DNA of 64,000 bases from Streptomyces sp. NRRL F-6131 (GCA_000719695.1 JOHN01000002.1:1-64000), one strand, 5' to 3'; shown: positions 36,795-46,712, numbered from the stretch's first letter. A program made the numbers and translations. The notes: generated from the letters alone by a model not told the origin.

Positions 36795-37142
36795 ATGGAA
36801 GCCAGGGCACAGGCGCGGTACATCCGCGTGACGCCCATGAAGGCCCGCCGCGTGGTGGACCTCATCCGTGGCCTTCCGGCCACGGAGGCCCAGGCCGTCC
36901 TGCGTTTCGCTCCGCAGGCCGCCACCGTGCCGGTCGGCAAGGTGCTCGACAGCGCCATTGCCAACGCCGCGCACAACTACAACCACTCCAACGTGGACGA
37001 CCTCGTCATCAGCGAGGCGTACGTTGACGAGGGTCCGACCCTGAAGCGGTTCCGTCCGCGTGCCCAGGGCCGCGCCTACCGGATCCGCAAGCGGACCAGC
37101 CACATCACCGTGGTCGTCAGCAGCAAGGAAGGGACCCGGTAA
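36795..37142 (+). CDS. rplV: 50S ribosomal protein L22
   Basis: 115 residues; its hairpin lines the exit tunnel beside L4. The start [20 protein letters not shown] at 36795 has AAGGGGACAACC upstream and matches the family; an earlier in-frame ATG (36768) would add nine unrelated residues. Its stop overlaps the rpsC ATG by one base. Confidence 0.97.
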   Translation: MEARAQARYIRVTPMKARRVVDLIRGLPATEAQAVLRFAPQAATVPVGKVLDSAIANAAHNYNHSNVDDLVISEAYVDEGPTLKRFRPRAQGRAYRIRKRTSHITVVVSSKEGTR

Positions 37143-37963
37143 TGGGCCAGAAGGTTAACCCGCACGGGTTCCGCCTCGGCATCAGCACGGACTTCAAGTC
37201 CCGCTGGTACGCCGACAAGCTGTACAAGGACTACGTCAAGGAAGACGTTGCCATTCGTCGCATGATGACGAAGGGCATGGAGCGCGCCGGCATCTCCAAG
37301 GTCGAGATCGAGCGCACCCGCGACCGCGTCCGCGTCGACATCCACACCGCCCGCCCCGGCATCGTGATCGGCCGCCGCGGCACCGAGGCCGACCGCATCC
37401 GCGGCGACCTCGAGAAGCTGACCGGCAAGCAGGTCCAGCTGAACATCCTCGAGGTCAAGAACCCCGAGCTGGACGCCCAGCTCGTGGCTCAGGGCGTCGC
37501 GGAGCAGCTGTCCTCCCGCGTCTCCTTCCGCCGTGCCATGCGCAAGTCGATGCAGGGCACCATGAAGTCCGGCGCCAAGGGCATCAAGGTCCAGTGCTCC
37601 GGTCGTCTCGGCGGCGCCGAGATGAGCCGTTCGGAGTTCTACCGCGAGGGCCGTGTGCCGCTGCACACCCTGCGCGCGAACGTCGACTACGGCTTCTTCG
37701 AGGCCAAGACGACCTTCGGCCGCATCGGCGTGAAGGTCTGGATCTACAAGGGCGACGTCAAGAACATCGCCGAGGTCCGCGCTGAGAACGCCGCTGCCCG
37801 CTCGGGCAACCGCCCGGCCCGTCCCGAGGGTGGTCGTCCCGCCCGCGGTGGCGAGCGTCGCGGTGGCGAGCGCGGTGGCCGTGGCCGTCGTCCGGCTGCC
37901 GAGGCCCCCGCGGCCGCGGCCGCCGAGGCTCCGGCTGCCGAGAACACCGGAACGGAGGCCTGA
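37142..37963 (+). CDS. rpsC: 30S ribosomal protein S3
   Basis: 273 residues, longer than the roughly 210-230 of many bacteria. The S3 core with a KH RNA-binding domain ([14 protein letters not shown]) is followed by an Arg/Gly- then Ala/Pro-rich tail (about 220-273) usual in actinobacteria. S3 helps form the mRNA entry channel and has helicase activity. It overlaps rplV by one base; rplP follows after five. Confidence 0.98.
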   Translation: MGQKVNPHGFRLGISTDFKSRWYADKLYKDYVKEDVAIRRMMTKGMERAGISKVEIERTRDRVRVDIHTARPGIVIGRRGTEADRIRGDLEKLTGKQVQLNILEVKNPELDAQLVAQGVAEQLSSRVSFRRAMRKSMQGTMKSGAKGIKVQCSGRLGGAEMSRSEFYREGRVPLHTLRANVDYGFFEAKTTFGRIGVKVWIYKGDVKNIAEVRAENAAARSGNRPARPEGGRPARGGERRGGERGGRGRRPAAEAPAAAAAEAPAAENTGTEA

Positions 37964-37968
37964 CCGCA

Positions 37969-38388
37969 ATGCTGATCCCCCGTCGGGTCAAGCACCGCAA
38001 GCAGCACCACCCGAAGCGCCGTGGCGCTTCCAAGGGTGGCACCGAGCTGGCGTTCGGCCAGTTCGGCATCCAGGCCGTGACCCCGGCCTACGTGACGAAC
38101 CGTCAGATCGAGTCCGCTCGTATCGCGATCACCCGTCACATCCGCCGTGGCGGCAAGGTCTGGATCAACATCTACCCGGACCGTCCGCTGACCAAGAAGC
38201 CGGCCGAGACCCGCATGGGTTCCGGTAAGGGTTCGCCGGAGTGGTGGATCGCGAACGTGCACCCGGGTCGGGTCATGTTCGAGCTGTCGTACCCGAACGA
38301 GAAGGTTGCTCGTGAGGCGCTCACCCGCGCTGCCCACAAGCTGCCGATGAAGTGCCGGATCGTCCGGCGCGAGGACGGTGAGAGCTGA
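37969..38388 (+). CDS. rplP: 50S ribosomal protein L16
   Basis: 139 residues; L16 supports A-site tRNA binding and late 50S assembly. [14 protein letters not shown] and [22 protein letters not shown] are conserved. The ATG follows five bases after rpsC. Its stop overlaps rpmC by one base. Confidence 0.98.
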   Translation: MLIPRRVKHRKQHHPKRRGASKGGTELAFGQFGIQAVTPAYVTNRQIESARIAITRHIRRGGKVWINIYPDRPLTKKPAETRMGSGKGSPEWWIANVHPGRVMFELSYPNEKVAREALTRAAHKLPMKCRIVRREDGES

Positions 38389-38612
38389 TGTCGGCCGCTA
38401 CCAAGGCTGCTGACCTCCGCCAGCTGGACAACGAGGGTCTCGTTGCCAAGCTGCGCGAGGCCAAGGAGGAGCTGTTCAACCTCCGCTTCCAGGCGGCGAC
38501 CGGGCAGCTCGACAACCACGGACGGCTCAAGCTCGTCCGTAAGGACATCGCGCGGATCTACACCCTGATGCGCGAGCGCGAGCTGGGCATCGAGACGGTG
38601 GAGAACGCCTGA
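38388..38612 (+). CDS. rpmC: 50S ribosomal protein L29
   Basis: 74 residues, helical; a tunnel-exit protein next to L23. The [20 protein letters not shown] pattern is typical. One-base overlaps at both ends (with rplP and rpsQ) point to coupled translation. Confidence 0.97.
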   Translation: MSAATKAADLRQLDNEGLVAKLREAKEELFNLRFQAATGQLDNHGRLKLVRKDIARIYTLMRERELGIETVENA

Positions 38613-38884
38613 TGACTGAGAACACCAACGAGACGCGCGGTTTCCGCAAGACCCGTGAGGGTCTCGTCGTCAGCGACAAGATGGACAAGACCGTCGTCGT
38701 CGCCGTCGAGGACCGCGTCAAGCACGCTCTGTACGGCAAGGTCATCCGCCGTACGAACAAGCTGAAGGCGCACGACGAGGCCAACGCCTGCGGCATCGGC
38801 GACCGGGTCCTCCTCGCGGAGACCCGCCCGCTGTCCGCGACGAAGCGCTGGCGCGTCGTCGAGATCCTCGAGAAGGCCAAGTAA
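38612..38884 (+). CDS. rpsQ: 30S ribosomal protein S17
   Basis: 90 residues; an OB-fold primary rRNA-binding protein. [17 protein letters not shown] and the terminal [16 protein letters not shown] are conserved. A 102-bp gap follows before rplN, the boundary between S10-type and spc-type gene groups. Confidence 0.98.
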   Translation: MTENTNETRGFRKTREGLVVSDKMDKTVVVAVEDRVKHALYGKVIRRTNKLKAHDEANACGIGDRVLLAETRPLSATKRWRVVEILEKAK

Positions 38885-38986
38885 CGAAGCCGATGAGGTA
38901 CGGCCGTATGTGCAACGGGCCCCGCGCGGGCGCCGGTGTGAGCAGCGGCCGGCCCGTCGACTCTCGTTGACGATCAGGAGAAAGCT

Positions 38987-39358
38987 GTGATCCAGCAGGA
39001 GTCGCGACTGCGTGTCGCCGACAACACTGGTGCCAAGGAGATCCTTTGCATCCGTGTTCTCGGTGGCTCCGGTCGCCGCTACGCCGGCATCGGGGACGTC
39101 ATCGTCGCGACCGTCAAGGACGCGATCCCCGGCGGTTCGGTGAAGAAGGGTGACGTCGTCAAGTGCGTCGTCGTCCGCACCGTCAAGGAGCGTCGTCGTC
39201 CGGATGGCTCGTACATCCGCTTCGACGAGAACGCCGCCGTGGTTCTGAAGAACACCGACGGTGACCCCCGTGGTACCCGCATCTTCGGCCCGGTGGGCCG
39301 CGAGCTGCGCGACAAGAAGTTCATGAAGATCATCTCGCTGGCGCCGGAGGTGCTCTGA
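38987..39358 (+). CDS. rplN: 50S ribosomal protein L14
   Basis: 123 residues; L14 lies at the subunit interface and binds the silencing factor RsfS. The start is GTG ([18 protein letters not shown]) with AGGAGAAAG upstream. rplX begins three bases after its stop. Confidence 0.99.
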   Translation: MIQQESRLRVADNTGAKEILCIRVLGGSGRRYAGIGDVIVATVKDAIPGGSVKKGDVVKCVVVRTVKERRRPDGSYIRFDENAAVVLKNTDGDPRGTRIFGPVGRELRDKKFMKIISLAPEVL

Positions 39359-39361
39359 CCT

Positions 39362-39685
39362 ATGGCAAACAGCATGAAGATCAAGAAGGGTGACCTGGTT
39401 CAGGTCATCACCGGCAAGGACAAGGGCAAGCAGGGCAAGGTCATCCAGGCCATGCCGGCTGAGAACAAGGTCCTGGTCGAGGGTGTGAACCGGGTCAAGA
39501 AGCACACCAAGCCGGGTCCGGGCACCCAGGGTGGCATTGTCACCGTTGAGGCCCCGGTGCACGTCTCCAACGTCCAGCTGGTCGTGGAGAAGGACGGCAA
39601 GAAGGTCGTCACCCGCGTTGGCTACCGCTTCGACGACGAGGGCAACAAGATCCGCGTTGCCAAGCGAACCGGTGAGGACATCTGA
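39362..39685 (+). CDS. rplX: 50S ribosomal protein L24
   Basis: 107 residues; an assembly initiator protein with a KOW motif ([20 protein letters not shown]). It starts three bases after rplN; its stop overlaps the rplE ATG by one base. Confidence 0.98.
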   Translation: MANSMKIKKGDLVQVITGKDKGKQGKVIQAMPAENKVLVEGVNRVKKHTKPGPGTQGGIVTVEAPVHVSNVQLVVEKDGKKVVTRVGYRFDDEGNKIRVAKRTGEDI

Positions 39686-40254
39686 TGTCTGAGACGTCTG
39701 TTGAGAAGGTGACCCCCCGTCTCAAGGAGCGTTACAACTCCGAGATCAAGGGTCAGCTGCAGGAGCAGTTCTCGTACGAGAACGTCATGCTGACGCCCGG
39801 CCTGGTCAAGGTCGTCGTCAACATGGGTGTCGGCGAGGCCGCCCGTGACAGCAAGCTGATCGAGGGCGCGATCCGCGACCTGACCGCGATCACCGGTCAG
39901 AAGCCGGCCGTGACCAAGGCCCGCAAGTCCATCGCGCAGTTCAAGCTGCGCGAGGGCCAGCCGATCGGCACCCACGTCACCCTCCGTGGTGACCGCATGT
40001 GGGAGTTCCTGGACCGTCTGGTGTCGCTGGCCCTGCCGCGCATCCGTGACTTCCGTGGTCTCTCCCCCAAGCAGTTCGACGGCCGTGGCAACTACACCTT
40101 CGGTCTGACCGAGCAGGTTATGTTCCACGAGATCGACCAGGACAAGGTCGACCGTCAGCGCGGTATGGACATCACCGTCGTGACCACCGCTCAGACCGAC
40201 GACGAGGGCCGGGCGCTCCTGCGCGCTCTGGGCTTCCCGTTCAAGGAGGCGTGA
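39685..40254 (+). CDS. rplE: 50S ribosomal protein L5
   Basis: 189 residues; binds 5S rRNA in the central protuberance. The [20 protein letters not shown] and [18 protein letters not shown] segments are conserved. It starts one base into the rplX stop; rpsN follows after four bases. Confidence 0.99.
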   Translation: MSETSVEKVTPRLKERYNSEIKGQLQEQFSYENVMLTPGLVKVVVNMGVGEAARDSKLIEGAIRDLTAITGQKPAVTKARKSIAQFKLREGQPIGTHVTLRGDRMWEFLDRLVSLALPRIRDFRGLSPKQFDGRGNYTFGLTEQVMFHEIDQDKVDRQRGMDITVVTTAQTDDEGRALLRALGFPFKEA

Positions 40255-40258
40255 GCCA

Positions 40259-40444
40259 ATGGCGAAGAAGTCCCTCATCGCGAAGTCCGAGCGCAAGCCG
40301 AAGTTCGGCGTCCGGGCCTACACCCGGTGCCAGCGCTGCGGCCGTCCGCACTCGGTGTACCGCAAGTTCGGCCTGTGCCGTGTCTGCCTCCGTGAGATGG
40401 CGCACCGCGGCGAGCTGCCGGGCGTGACCAAGAGCTCCTGGTAA
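40259..40444 (+). CDS. rpsN: 30S ribosomal protein S14, zinc-binding type
   Basis: 61 residues. This short S14 form carries the zinc ribbon CQRC and CRVC (about residues 24-43), unlike the longer zinc-free paralogue that is often repressed by Zur elsewhere in the genome. It ends the first spc segment; a 259-bp gap with a promoter and a hairpin follows. Confidence 0.98.
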   Translation: MAKKSLIAKSERKPKFGVRAYTRCQRCGRPHSVYRKFGLCRVCLREMAHRGELPGVTKSSW

Positions 40445-40501
40445 CCCAGGGCTCCAGGTACACCACGCGAGCAGAGGTGCCCGACCCCACACCGCCCATT
40501 T

Positions 40502-40530
40502 TTGGGCTCCCGTACGGAATCCCGTAAGGT
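40502..40530 (+). promoter_or_regulatory. Internal promoter before rpsH (TTGGGC-17-TAAGGT)
   Basis: TTGGGC (40502-40507) and TAAGGT (40525-40530) are spaced by exactly 17 bases. Transcription near 40537 would give a leader of about 165 bases for rpsH. This suggests that rpsH onward can be transcribed independently of rplN-rpsN. Confidence 0.65.
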
Positions 40531-40634
40531 TGTGGGGTCGGGCCCCCGTCGCGGCCGTTCCATAGCGGTCGCCGATCCTCTTTCTGGAGGGCTCGCACCC
40601 AGTCTTACTACGTCGTAGGTCCCCTGCGCCTGTG

Positions 40635-40659
40635 CCCCGTACTCCACCGGAGTACGGGG
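40635..40659 (+). promoter_or_regulatory. Leader hairpin upstream of rpsH
   Basis: ccccgtactcc and ggagtacgggg form an 11-base perfect stem with a three-base loop, 45 bases before rpsH and downstream of the internal promoter. It could be a protein-binding leader structure (S8 autoregulates spc in other bacteria) or a weak terminator. Confidence 0.5.
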
Positions 40660-40703
40660 GACCTTGCGCGGAGAAACCACGGCGAGAGAGGCCTGAGGCC
40701 ATC

Positions 40704-41111
40704 ATGACCATGACCGACCCCATCGCAGACATGCTCACGCGTCTGCGTAACGCTAACTCGGCGTACCACGACTCCGTGGCGATGCCGGCCAGCAAGATCA
40801 AGGCGCACGTCGCCGAGATGCTGCAGCAGGAGGGGTACATCTCCTCCTACAAGGTTGAGGAGCCCGCTGAGGGCGAGGTCGGCAAGAAGCTGACCATCGA
40901 GCTCAAGTTCGGCCCCAACCGTGAGCGCTCGATCGCTGGCATCAAGCGGATCAGCAAGCCGGGCCTGCGGGTCTACGCAAAGTCCACCAACCTGCCGAAG
41001 GTGCTCGGCGGCCTGGGCGTGGCGATCATCTCCACGTCCTCGGGTCTCCTCACCGACAAGCAGGCTGCCAAGAAGGGCGTAGGCGGAGAAGTTCTCGCCT
41101 ACGTCTGGTAA
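40704..41111 (+). CDS. rpsH: 30S ribosomal protein S8
   Basis: 135 residues; a central 30S assembly protein and in E. coli the repressor of the spc operon. The start [17 protein letters not shown] at 40704 agrees with the family; upstream in-frame codons pass through the leader hairpin. rplF starts 22 bp later. Confidence 0.98.
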   Translation: MTMTDPIADMLTRLRNANSAYHDSVAMPASKIKAHVAEMLQQEGYISSYKVEEPAEGEVGKKLTIELKFGPNRERSIAGIKRISKPGLRVYAKSTNLPKVLGGLGVAIISTSSGLLTDKQAAKKGVGGEVLAYVW

Positions 41112-41133
41112 TTCGGGAAACGGAGGTACAGCA

Positions 41134-41673
41134 ATGTCGCGCATTGGACGGCTGCCCATCCCGGTTCCCGCCGGCGTGGACGTCACCATCGATGGCCAGG
41201 CGGTCTCGGTGAAGGGCCCCAAGGGCACCCTCACCCACCACGTCGCCGCGCCGATCGAGATCGGCAAGGGCGAGGACGGCACTCTGGTCGTCACCCGCCC
41301 CAACGACGAGCGTCTGTCGAAGGCCCTGCACGGCCTTTCCCGCACGCTGGTGGCGAACATGATCACCGGCGTGACCGCGGGCTACCGCAAGTCGCTGGAG
41401 ATCAGCGGTGTCGGCTACCGAGTCGCTGCGAAGGGCTCCGACATGGAGTTCCAGCTCGGCTACAGCCACCCGATCCTGGTCGAGGCCCCGGAGGGCATCT
41501 CCTTCGTGGTCGATTCGCCCACCAAGTTCCACGTGGACGGCATCGACAAGCAGAAGGTCGGCGAGGTCGCCGCGAAGATCCGCAAGCTGCGCAAGCCCGA
41601 CCCGTACAAGGCCAAGGGCGTCAAGTACGCGGGCGAGGTCATCCGCCGCAAGGTCGGAAAGAGTGGTAAGTAA
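41134..41673 (+). CDS. rplF: 50S ribosomal protein L6
   Basis: 179 residues with the duplicated L6 fold; lies near the factor-binding site. It starts [15 protein letters not shown] with CGGAGG upstream and ends [16 protein letters not shown]. rplR follows after three bases. Confidence 0.99.
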   Translation: MSRIGRLPIPVPAGVDVTIDGQAVSVKGPKGTLTHHVAAPIEIGKGEDGTLVVTRPNDERLSKALHGLSRTLVANMITGVTAGYRKSLEISGVGYRVAAKGSDMEFQLGYSHPILVEAPEGISFVVDSPTKFHVDGIDKQKVGEVAAKIRKLRKPDPYKAKGVKYAGEVIRRKVGKSGK

Positions 41674-41676
41674 GCG

Positions 41677-42060
41677 ATGAGCGTCTCTGTCAAGATCGGC
41701 AAGGGCAACGCCTACAAGAGCGCCGCTCGCAAGCGCCGCGCGATCCGCGTTCGCAAGCGCGTCGTCGGCACCGAGGTGCGTCCGCGCCTCGTTGTGACGC
41801 GCTCGAACCGCCACATGGTCGCCCAGGTCATCGACGACGCCAAGGGTCACACCCTGGCGTCGGCGTCCACCCTCGACGTGTCCATCAAGGGCGCCGAGGG
41901 CGACAAGACCGAGCTGGCCAAGAAGGTCGGGAGCCTGGTCGCCGAGCGCGCCAAGGCCGCCGGCATCGAGTCGGTCGTCTTCGACCGCGCGGGCAACCGG
42001 TACGCCGGCCGCATCGCCGCCCTGGCGGACGCGGCCCGTGAGGCCGGGCTCGACTTCTAA
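41677..42060 (+). CDS. rplR: 50S ribosomal protein L18
   Basis: 127 residues; binds 5S rRNA with L5. The basic N-terminus and the C-terminal [27 protein letters not shown] are typical. A 48-bp gap separates it from rpsE. Confidence 0.98.
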   Translation: MSVSVKIGKGNAYKSAARKRRAIRVRKRVVGTEVRPRLVVTRSNRHMVAQVIDDAKGHTLASASTLDVSIKGAEGDKTELAKKVGSLVAERAKAAGIESVVFDRAGNRYAGRIAALADAAREAGLDF

Positions 42061-42108
42061 GCCGCTCGTCGGCTCAGTCGACGGACGTAATCGAGAGAGG
42101 TAATTCCA

Positions 42109-42732
42109 ATGGCTGGACCCCAGCGCCGCGGTAGCGGCGCCGGCGGCGGCACCGGTGGCGAGCGGCGCGACCGTAAGCGTGACGACCGGGGCAACGCCCC
42201 CGCCGTCGAGAAGACTGCTTACGTCGAGCGCGTCGTCGCGATCAACCGCGTCGCCAAGGTTGTCAAGGGTGGTCGTCGTTTCTCCTTCACCGCGCTGGTC
42301 GTGGTGGGCGATGGCGACGGCACCGTGGGTGTGGGTTACGGGAAGGCGAAGGAGGTTCCGGCCGCCATCGCCAAGGGTGTTGAGGAGGCCAAGAAGAACT
42401 TCTTCAAGGTCCCCCGTATCCAGGGCACCATCGCGCACCCCGTTCAGGGCGAGAAGGCCGCCGGCGTCGTGCTGCTGAAGCCCGCCGCCCCCGGTACCGG
42501 TGTTATCGCCGGTGGCCCGGTGCGTGCCGTCCTGGAGTGCGCCGGCGTTCACGACATCCTGTCGAAGTCGCTCGGCTCGGACAACGCGATCAACATCGTG
42601 CACGCCACGGTTGCCGCGCTGAAGCAGATCCAGCGTCCCGAGGAGGTCGCGGCCCGCCGTGGCCTGCCGCTCGAGGACGTGGCTCCGGCCGGTCTGCTGC
42701 GGGCTCGGGCTGCTGCCGGGGTGAGCGTCTGA
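42109..42732 (+). CDS. rpsE: 30S ribosomal protein S5
   Basis: 207 residues; an accuracy protein beside S4 and S12. A Gly/Arg-rich N-terminal extension (1-35) precedes the core [19 protein letters not shown]; the spectinomycin-site loop shows the usual residues. GAGAGAGG precedes the ATG. Its stop overlaps rpmD by one base. Confidence 0.98.
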   Translation: MAGPQRRGSGAGGGTGGERRDRKRDDRGNAPAVEKTAYVERVVAINRVAKVVKGGRRFSFTALVVVGDGDGTVGVGYGKAKEVPAAIAKGVEEAKKNFFKVPRIQGTIAHPVQGEKAAGVVLLKPAAPGTGVIAGGPVRAVLECAGVHDILSKSLGSDNAINIVHATVAALKQIQRPEEVAARRGLPLEDVAPAGLLRARAAAGVSV

Positions 42733-42914
42733 TGGCTCGCCTGAAGATCACGCAGACCAAGTCCTACATCGGCAGCAAGCAGAACCACCGCGAGACGCTG
42801 CGCTCGCTGGGTCTGAAGCGCATGCACGATGTGGTCGTCAAGGAGGACCGTCCCGAGATCCGCGGGATGGCCCAGACCGTGCGTCACCTCGTCACGGTCG
42901 AGGAGGTGGACTGA
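42732..42914 (+). CDS. rpmD: 50S ribosomal protein L30
   Basis: 60 residues: [17 protein letters not shown] at the N-terminus and [11 protein letters not shown] at the C-terminus, the normal length for L30. The ATG lies within the rpsE stop (TGATG); in-frame codons upstream run in a wrong frame of rpsE. rplO begins one base after it. Confidence 0.98.
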   Translation: MARLKITQTKSYIGSKQNHRETLRSLGLKRMHDVVVKEDRPEIRGMAQTVRHLVTVEEVD

Positions 42915-42915
42915 G

Positions 42916-43368
42916 ATGGCTGACTCGCCGATCAAGGTGCACAACCTGCGTCCCGCCCCGGGTGCCAAGACCGCCAAGACCCGTGTCGGTCGTGGTGAGG
43001 CGTCCAAGGGTAAGACCGCCGGTCGTGGCACCAAGGGCACCAAGGCCCGCTACCAGGTTCCGCAGCGCTTCGAGGGTGGCCAGATGCCGCTCCACATGCG
43101 CCTGCCGAAGCTGAAGGGCTTCAAGAACCCGTTCAAGATCACGTTCCAGGTCGTCAACCTCGACAAGCTGGCCGAGCTCTACCCGCAGGGTGGTTCGGTC
43201 ACGGTCGAGGACCTGGTCGCCAAGGGCGCGGTTCGCAAGAACTCCCTCGTCAAGGTGCTCGGCACCGGCGAGATCTCGGTCGCCCTGCAGGTGACGGTGG
43301 ACGCCGTCTCCGGCTCGGCCGCCGAGAAGATCACCGCCGCCGGCGGTACCGTCACCGAGCTCGTCTGA
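42916..43368 (+). CDS. rplO: 50S ribosomal protein L15
   Basis: 150 residues; a late 50S assembly protein. The Gly/Arg-rich N-terminus [19 protein letters not shown] is typical. The ATG at 42916 has a perfect AGGAGGTGG within the end of rpmD. It is followed by the strongest terminator in the spc group. Confidence 0.98.
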   Translation: MADSPIKVHNLRPAPGAKTAKTRVGRGEASKGKTAGRGTKGTKARYQVPQRFEGGQMPLHMRLPKLKGFKNPFKITFQVVNLDKLAELYPQGGSVTVEDLVAKGAVRKNSLVKVLGTGEISVALQVTVDAVSGSAAEKITAAGGTVTELV

Positions 43369-43380
43369 GCCCGCTGACTT

Positions 43381-43430
43381 CGCGAGCCCCGCGTTTCCCG
43401 TTCCGGGAAGCGCGGGGCTCGCGCCTTTTC
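43381..43430 (+). terminator. Strong terminator between rplO and secY
   Basis: cgcgagccccgcgtttccc and its complement (43405-43423, one G-T pair) form a 19-base stem with a five-base loop and are followed by ccttttcc. The stem plus T run make this a firm intrinsic terminator ending the spc operon. Confidence 0.88.
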
Positions 43431-43542
43431 CGGACTTTCCCGCACCGGGGCGGTCCGGATTCCGGTGATCGGGCCCTCGTTCTTTTGTGTGGCAAAACCG
43501 GGCATCCCGTACCCCGTGAGTGGGGGAGCGGGCGTACGCGCT

Positions 43543-43571
43543 TCTTTCGAGTGGCCGCGCACTGTTAGAGT
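43543..43571 (+). promoter_or_regulatory. Possible secY promoter
   Basis: TAGAGT (43566-43571) fits a -10; the -35 (about 43543, tctttc) is weak. It lies in the 330-bp rplO-secY gap downstream of the terminator and would give secY-adk-map their own promoter. Nothing else clear was seen in the gap. Confidence 0.35.
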
Positions 43572-43698
43572 CCGTGGAGTTCCCTTGTAGGCTGCGCGTA
43601 GGCTCGCCTGTGCCGTCTGTACGGGGGCCCGAACCGCAAACTCCCCATTCCAGGACCGACCCTCCCGCCGACGACGCGCGGGAGGCGCAGGAGGCACC

Positions 43699-45009
43699 GT
43701 GCTCAGTGCGTTCGCGCGGGCGTTCCAGACGCCCGACCTGCGCAAGAAGCTGCTGTTCACGCTGGGCATCATGGTGCTGTTCCGGCTGGGCTCGCACGTT
43801 CCCGTACCCGGGGTCGACTTCGAGGCGGTTCACGCCTGCATCAAGGAGACCAAGAACAACGGGCTCTTCGGCCTGGTGAACCTGTTCTCCGGCGGCGCTC
43901 TGCTCCAGCTGACGATCTTCGCCCTCGGCATCATGCCGTACATCACGGCGAGCATCATCCTCCAGCTCCTCACCGTCGTGATCCCGCGACTCGAGGCGCT
44001 GAAGAAGGAGGGACAGTCCGGCCAGGCGAAGATCACCCAGTACACCCGGTACCTGACCATCGCGCTGGCGGTGCTCCAGGGCACCGGCATCGTGGCGACC
44101 GCGTCCAGCGGCGCCCTGTTCTCGGGTTGCGTCTACGCCAACCAGATCGTCCCGGACACCGGCGTCTTCCGGATCGCGGTGATGGTCCTGACCATGACCG
44201 CCGGCACCACGGTGATCATGTGGCTCGGTGAGCTCATCACCGACCGGGGCATCGGCAACGGCATGTCGCTGCTGATCTTCACCTCGATCGCCGCCCAGTT
44301 CCCCACCTCGATGTGGGCGATCAAGCAGTCCGGCACCATCGGCGGCGGCTGGGTCGAGTTCCTCTCGGTCATCGCGATCGGCGTCATCGTTGTGATGCTC
44401 GTCATCTTCGTCGAGCAGGCGCAGCGCCGGATCCCGGTCCAGTACGCGAAGCGCATGATCGGCCGCCGGGCGTTCGGCGGCACCTCGACCTACATCCCGC
44501 TCAAGGTGAACCAGGCCGGTGTCATCCCGGTCATCTTCGCCTCGTCGCTGCTGTACATCCCGGCCCTGGTGGTCCAGCTGACCAACAGCCAGTCGAGCTG
44601 GGCGGTCTGGATCAGCAAGCACTTCGTACGCGGTGACCACCCGGTCTACATGGCCACGTACTTCCTGCTGATCGTCTTCTTCGCCTTCTTCTACGTCGCC
44701 ATCTCCTTCAACCCCGAAGAAGTTGCCGACAACATGAAGAAGTATGGTGGGTTCATCCCGGGCATCCGGGCCGGCCGCCCGACGGCCGAGTACCTGAACT
44801 ACGTGCTCACCCGCATCACGTGGCCGGGTTCGCTCTACCTGGGCCTGATCGCGTTGATCCCGATGATCGCCCTGGTCGCCTTCGGACAGCAGACCAACTT
44901 CCCGTTCGGCGGCACCAGCGTGCTCATCGTCGTCGGCGTCGGACTCGAAACTGTGAAGCAGATCGAGAGCCAGCTCCAGCAGCGCAATTACGAAGGGTTC
45001 CTCCGCTGA
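43699..45009 (+). CDS. secY: Preprotein translocase subunit SecY
   Basis: 436 residues with ten membrane helices, the channel of the Sec export system with SecE and SecG. It starts at GTG (LSAFARAFQTPDLRKKLLF); the plug and the cytoplasmic loops NYEGFLR and KRMIGRRAFGGTSTYIPLKVN are conserved. AGGCGCAGGAGGC precedes the start. Its stop overlaps the adk ATG by one base. Confidence 0.99.
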   Translation: MLSAFARAFQTPDLRKKLLFTLGIMVLFRLGSHVPVPGVDFEAVHACIKETKNNGLFGLVNLFSGGALLQLTIFALGIMPYITASIILQLLTVVIPRLEALKKEGQSGQAKITQYTRYLTIALAVLQGTGIVATASSGALFSGCVYANQIVPDTGVFRIAVMVLTMTAGTTVIMWLGELITDRGIGNGMSLLIFTSIAAQFPTSMWAIKQSGTIGGGWVEFLSVIAIGVIVVMLVIFVEQAQRRIPVQYAKRMIGRRAFGGTSTYIPLKVNQAGVIPVIFASSLLYIPALVVQLTNSQSSWAVWISKHFVRGDHPVYMATYFLLIVFFAFFYVAISFNPEEVADNMKKYGGFIPGIRAGRPTAEYLNYVLTRITWPGSLYLGLIALIPMIALVAFGQQTNFPFGGTSVLIVVGVGLETVKQIESQLQQRNYEGFLR

Positions 45010-45662
45010 TGCGTATCGTCCTCGTCGGACCCCCCGGGGCCGGGAAGGGTACTCAGGCGCACCTGCTCGCCAAGACCCTGTCCATCCCCCACATCTCGAC
45101 CGGCGACCTGTTCCGCGCCAACATCGGCCAGGGCACCCCGCTGGGTGTCGAGGCCAAGAGCTACATGGACGCGGGCCGCCTGGTGCCCGACGAGGTCACC
45201 ATCGGGATGGCCAAGGACCGCATGCTCCAGGAGGACGCCGCCAACGGCTTCCTGCTGGACGGCTTCCCGCGCAACCTGGGCCAGGCGAAGGCGCTGGACG
45301 AGTTCCTCGCCGAGCAGGGCATCGCGCTGGACGGCGTGCTGGACCTCGAGGTCCCCGAGGACGAGGTCGTCCGCCGCATCGCCGGTCGCCGGCTGTGCCG
45401 CAACGACGGTGGTCACGTGTTCCACGTGGACTACAACCCGCCGAAGGCCGAGGGCGTCTGCGACGAGTGCGGCGGCGAGCTGTACCAGCGCTCGGACGAC
45501 ACCGAGGACAAGGTGCGGACCCGGCTGGAGGTCTACCACACGGAGACCGAGCCGATCATCGACTACTACCGCCAGCAGGGCCTGATCGCCACGATCCCGG
45601 CCCTCGGCAAGGTGGACGAGGTCACCCGGCGCGCGATCGAGGCGCTGAAGCAGGACCGCTGA
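45009..45662 (+). CDS. adk: Adenylate kinase
   Basis: 217 residues; interconverts ATP, AMP and ADP. P-loop GPPGAGKGT (7-15), DGFPRNLGQ, and a LID with metal-binding residues CRNDGGH and CDEC, in which the first Cys pair of the classical four-Cys zinc site is replaced as in other actinobacteria. It overlaps secY by one base, as in most bacteria. Confidence 0.99.
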   Translation: MRIVLVGPPGAGKGTQAHLLAKTLSIPHISTGDLFRANIGQGTPLGVEAKSYMDAGRLVPDEVTIGMAKDRMLQEDAANGFLLDGFPRNLGQAKALDEFLAEQGIALDGVLDLEVPEDEVVRRIAGRRLCRNDGGHVFHVDYNPPKAEGVCDECGGELYQRSDDTEDKVRTRLEVYHTETEPIIDYYRQQGLIATIPALGKVDEVTRRAIEALKQDR

Positions 45663-45745
45663 TTTAACGGCGACGTACGTACGGTGGAACGAGTGCACGG
45701 CCGCCGGCAAGGACCGCGCGGGAACCCAAGGAAGGCGTGACCCAG

Positions 45746-46585
45746 ATGGTGGAGATCAAGACCCCCGAGCAGATCGCGAAGATGCGAGCGGCCGGGCTGG
45801 TCGTCGCCGAGGCGCTCAAGGCGTGCCGCGAGGCGGTCGTCCCGGGCATCACCACCCAGGAGCTCAACGACATCGCGGACAAGGTCATCACCGACCACGG
45901 CGCCACCTCGAACTTCCGGGCCCACCACGGCGGCCTGTGGTTCCCGGGCGTGATCTGCGCCTCGGTGAACAACGAGGTCGTGCACGGCATCCCCGGTGAC
46001 CGGGTGCTCCAGGAGGGCGACTTCATCTCGATCGACTGCGGCGCGATCCTGGACGGCTGGCACGGCGACGCGGCGATCTCCGTCGCGGTCGGCGAGGTCA
46101 GCCCGGAGGTGGCCATGCTGAGCAAGGTCACCGAGGGCTCGATGTGGGCCGGCATCGCCCAGATGAAGAAGGGCAACCGCCTGGTCGACGTCTCCAAGGC
46201 GATCGAGGGCTTCATCCGCCGTCAGCCGCTGCCGCCGAAGGGCAAGTGGGGCATCACCGAGGGGTACGGCGGCCACGGCATCGGCACCGCGATGCACATG
46301 GAGCCGCACGTGCTGAACTACGTCGAGCGCGGCCGCGGCAAGGGCCCGAAGCTCGTCCCGGGCACCGTGCTGGCGATCGAGCCGATGGTCTCGCTGGGAA
46401 CCCCGCACACCACCGTGCTGGAGGACGACTGGACCGTGGTCACCAACGACGGCACCTGGGCCTCGCACTGGGAGCACTCGGTTGCGGTCACCGAGCAGGG
46501 CCCGCTGGTGCTGACCGCCTTCGACGGCGGCAAGGAGATGCTGGCCGCGCTGGGCGTGACGGCCGCGCCGGACCCGCTGGCGTAG
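45746..46585 (+). CDS. map: Methionine aminopeptidase, type I
   Basis: 279 residues from ATG 45746; removes N-terminal Met from new proteins. The metal ligands are in FISIDCGAI (Asp), GDAAI (Asp), GHGIGTAMH (His), AIEPM (Glu) and the C-terminal EHSVAVTE. GGAAGG lies ten bases before this ATG; a GTG three codons earlier (45737) is an alternative start, with spacing too short for that site. Followed by a perfect terminator hairpin. Confidence 0.97.
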   Translation: MVEIKTPEQIAKMRAAGLVVAEALKACREAVVPGITTQELNDIADKVITDHGATSNFRAHHGGLWFPGVICASVNNEVVHGIPGDRVLQEGDFISIDCGAILDGWHGDAAISVAVGEVSPEVAMLSKVTEGSMWAGIAQMKKGNRLVDVSKAIEGFIRRQPLPPKGKWGITEGYGGHGIGTAMHMEPHVLNYVERGRGKGPKLVPGTVLAIEPMVSLGTPHTTVLEDDWTVVTNDGTWASHWEHSVAVTEQGPLVLTAFDGGKEMLAALGVTAAPDPLA

Positions 46586-46624
46586 CCCCGCGGCGGCCGG
46601 CTGTCGTCGCCGGCGAGGCATCGG

Positions 46625-46666
46625 AGCCCTGGAGGTTTGGACCTCCAGGGCTTTTGTCCTATTTTT
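46625..46666 (+). terminator. Terminator of secY-adk-map
   Basis: agccctggaggt and acctccagggct form a perfect 12-base stem with loop TTGG, then TTTTGTCCTATTTTT. This is a textbook intrinsic terminator. Confidence 0.92.
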
Positions 46667-46688
46667 ATGCGCTGGCAGTGGCTTCCGT

Positions 46689-46712
46689 CAGGGCTTCAGG
46701 GCTTCAGGGCTT
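46689..46712. repeat. 8-bp tandem repeat, 3 copies, before mscL
   Basis: cagggctt occurs three times without mismatch, ending about ten bases before the mscL ribosome site (AGGAG). The unit echoes the stem of the upstream map terminator (ccagggctt). Copy-number change would alter only the mscL leader. Confidence 0.85.
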
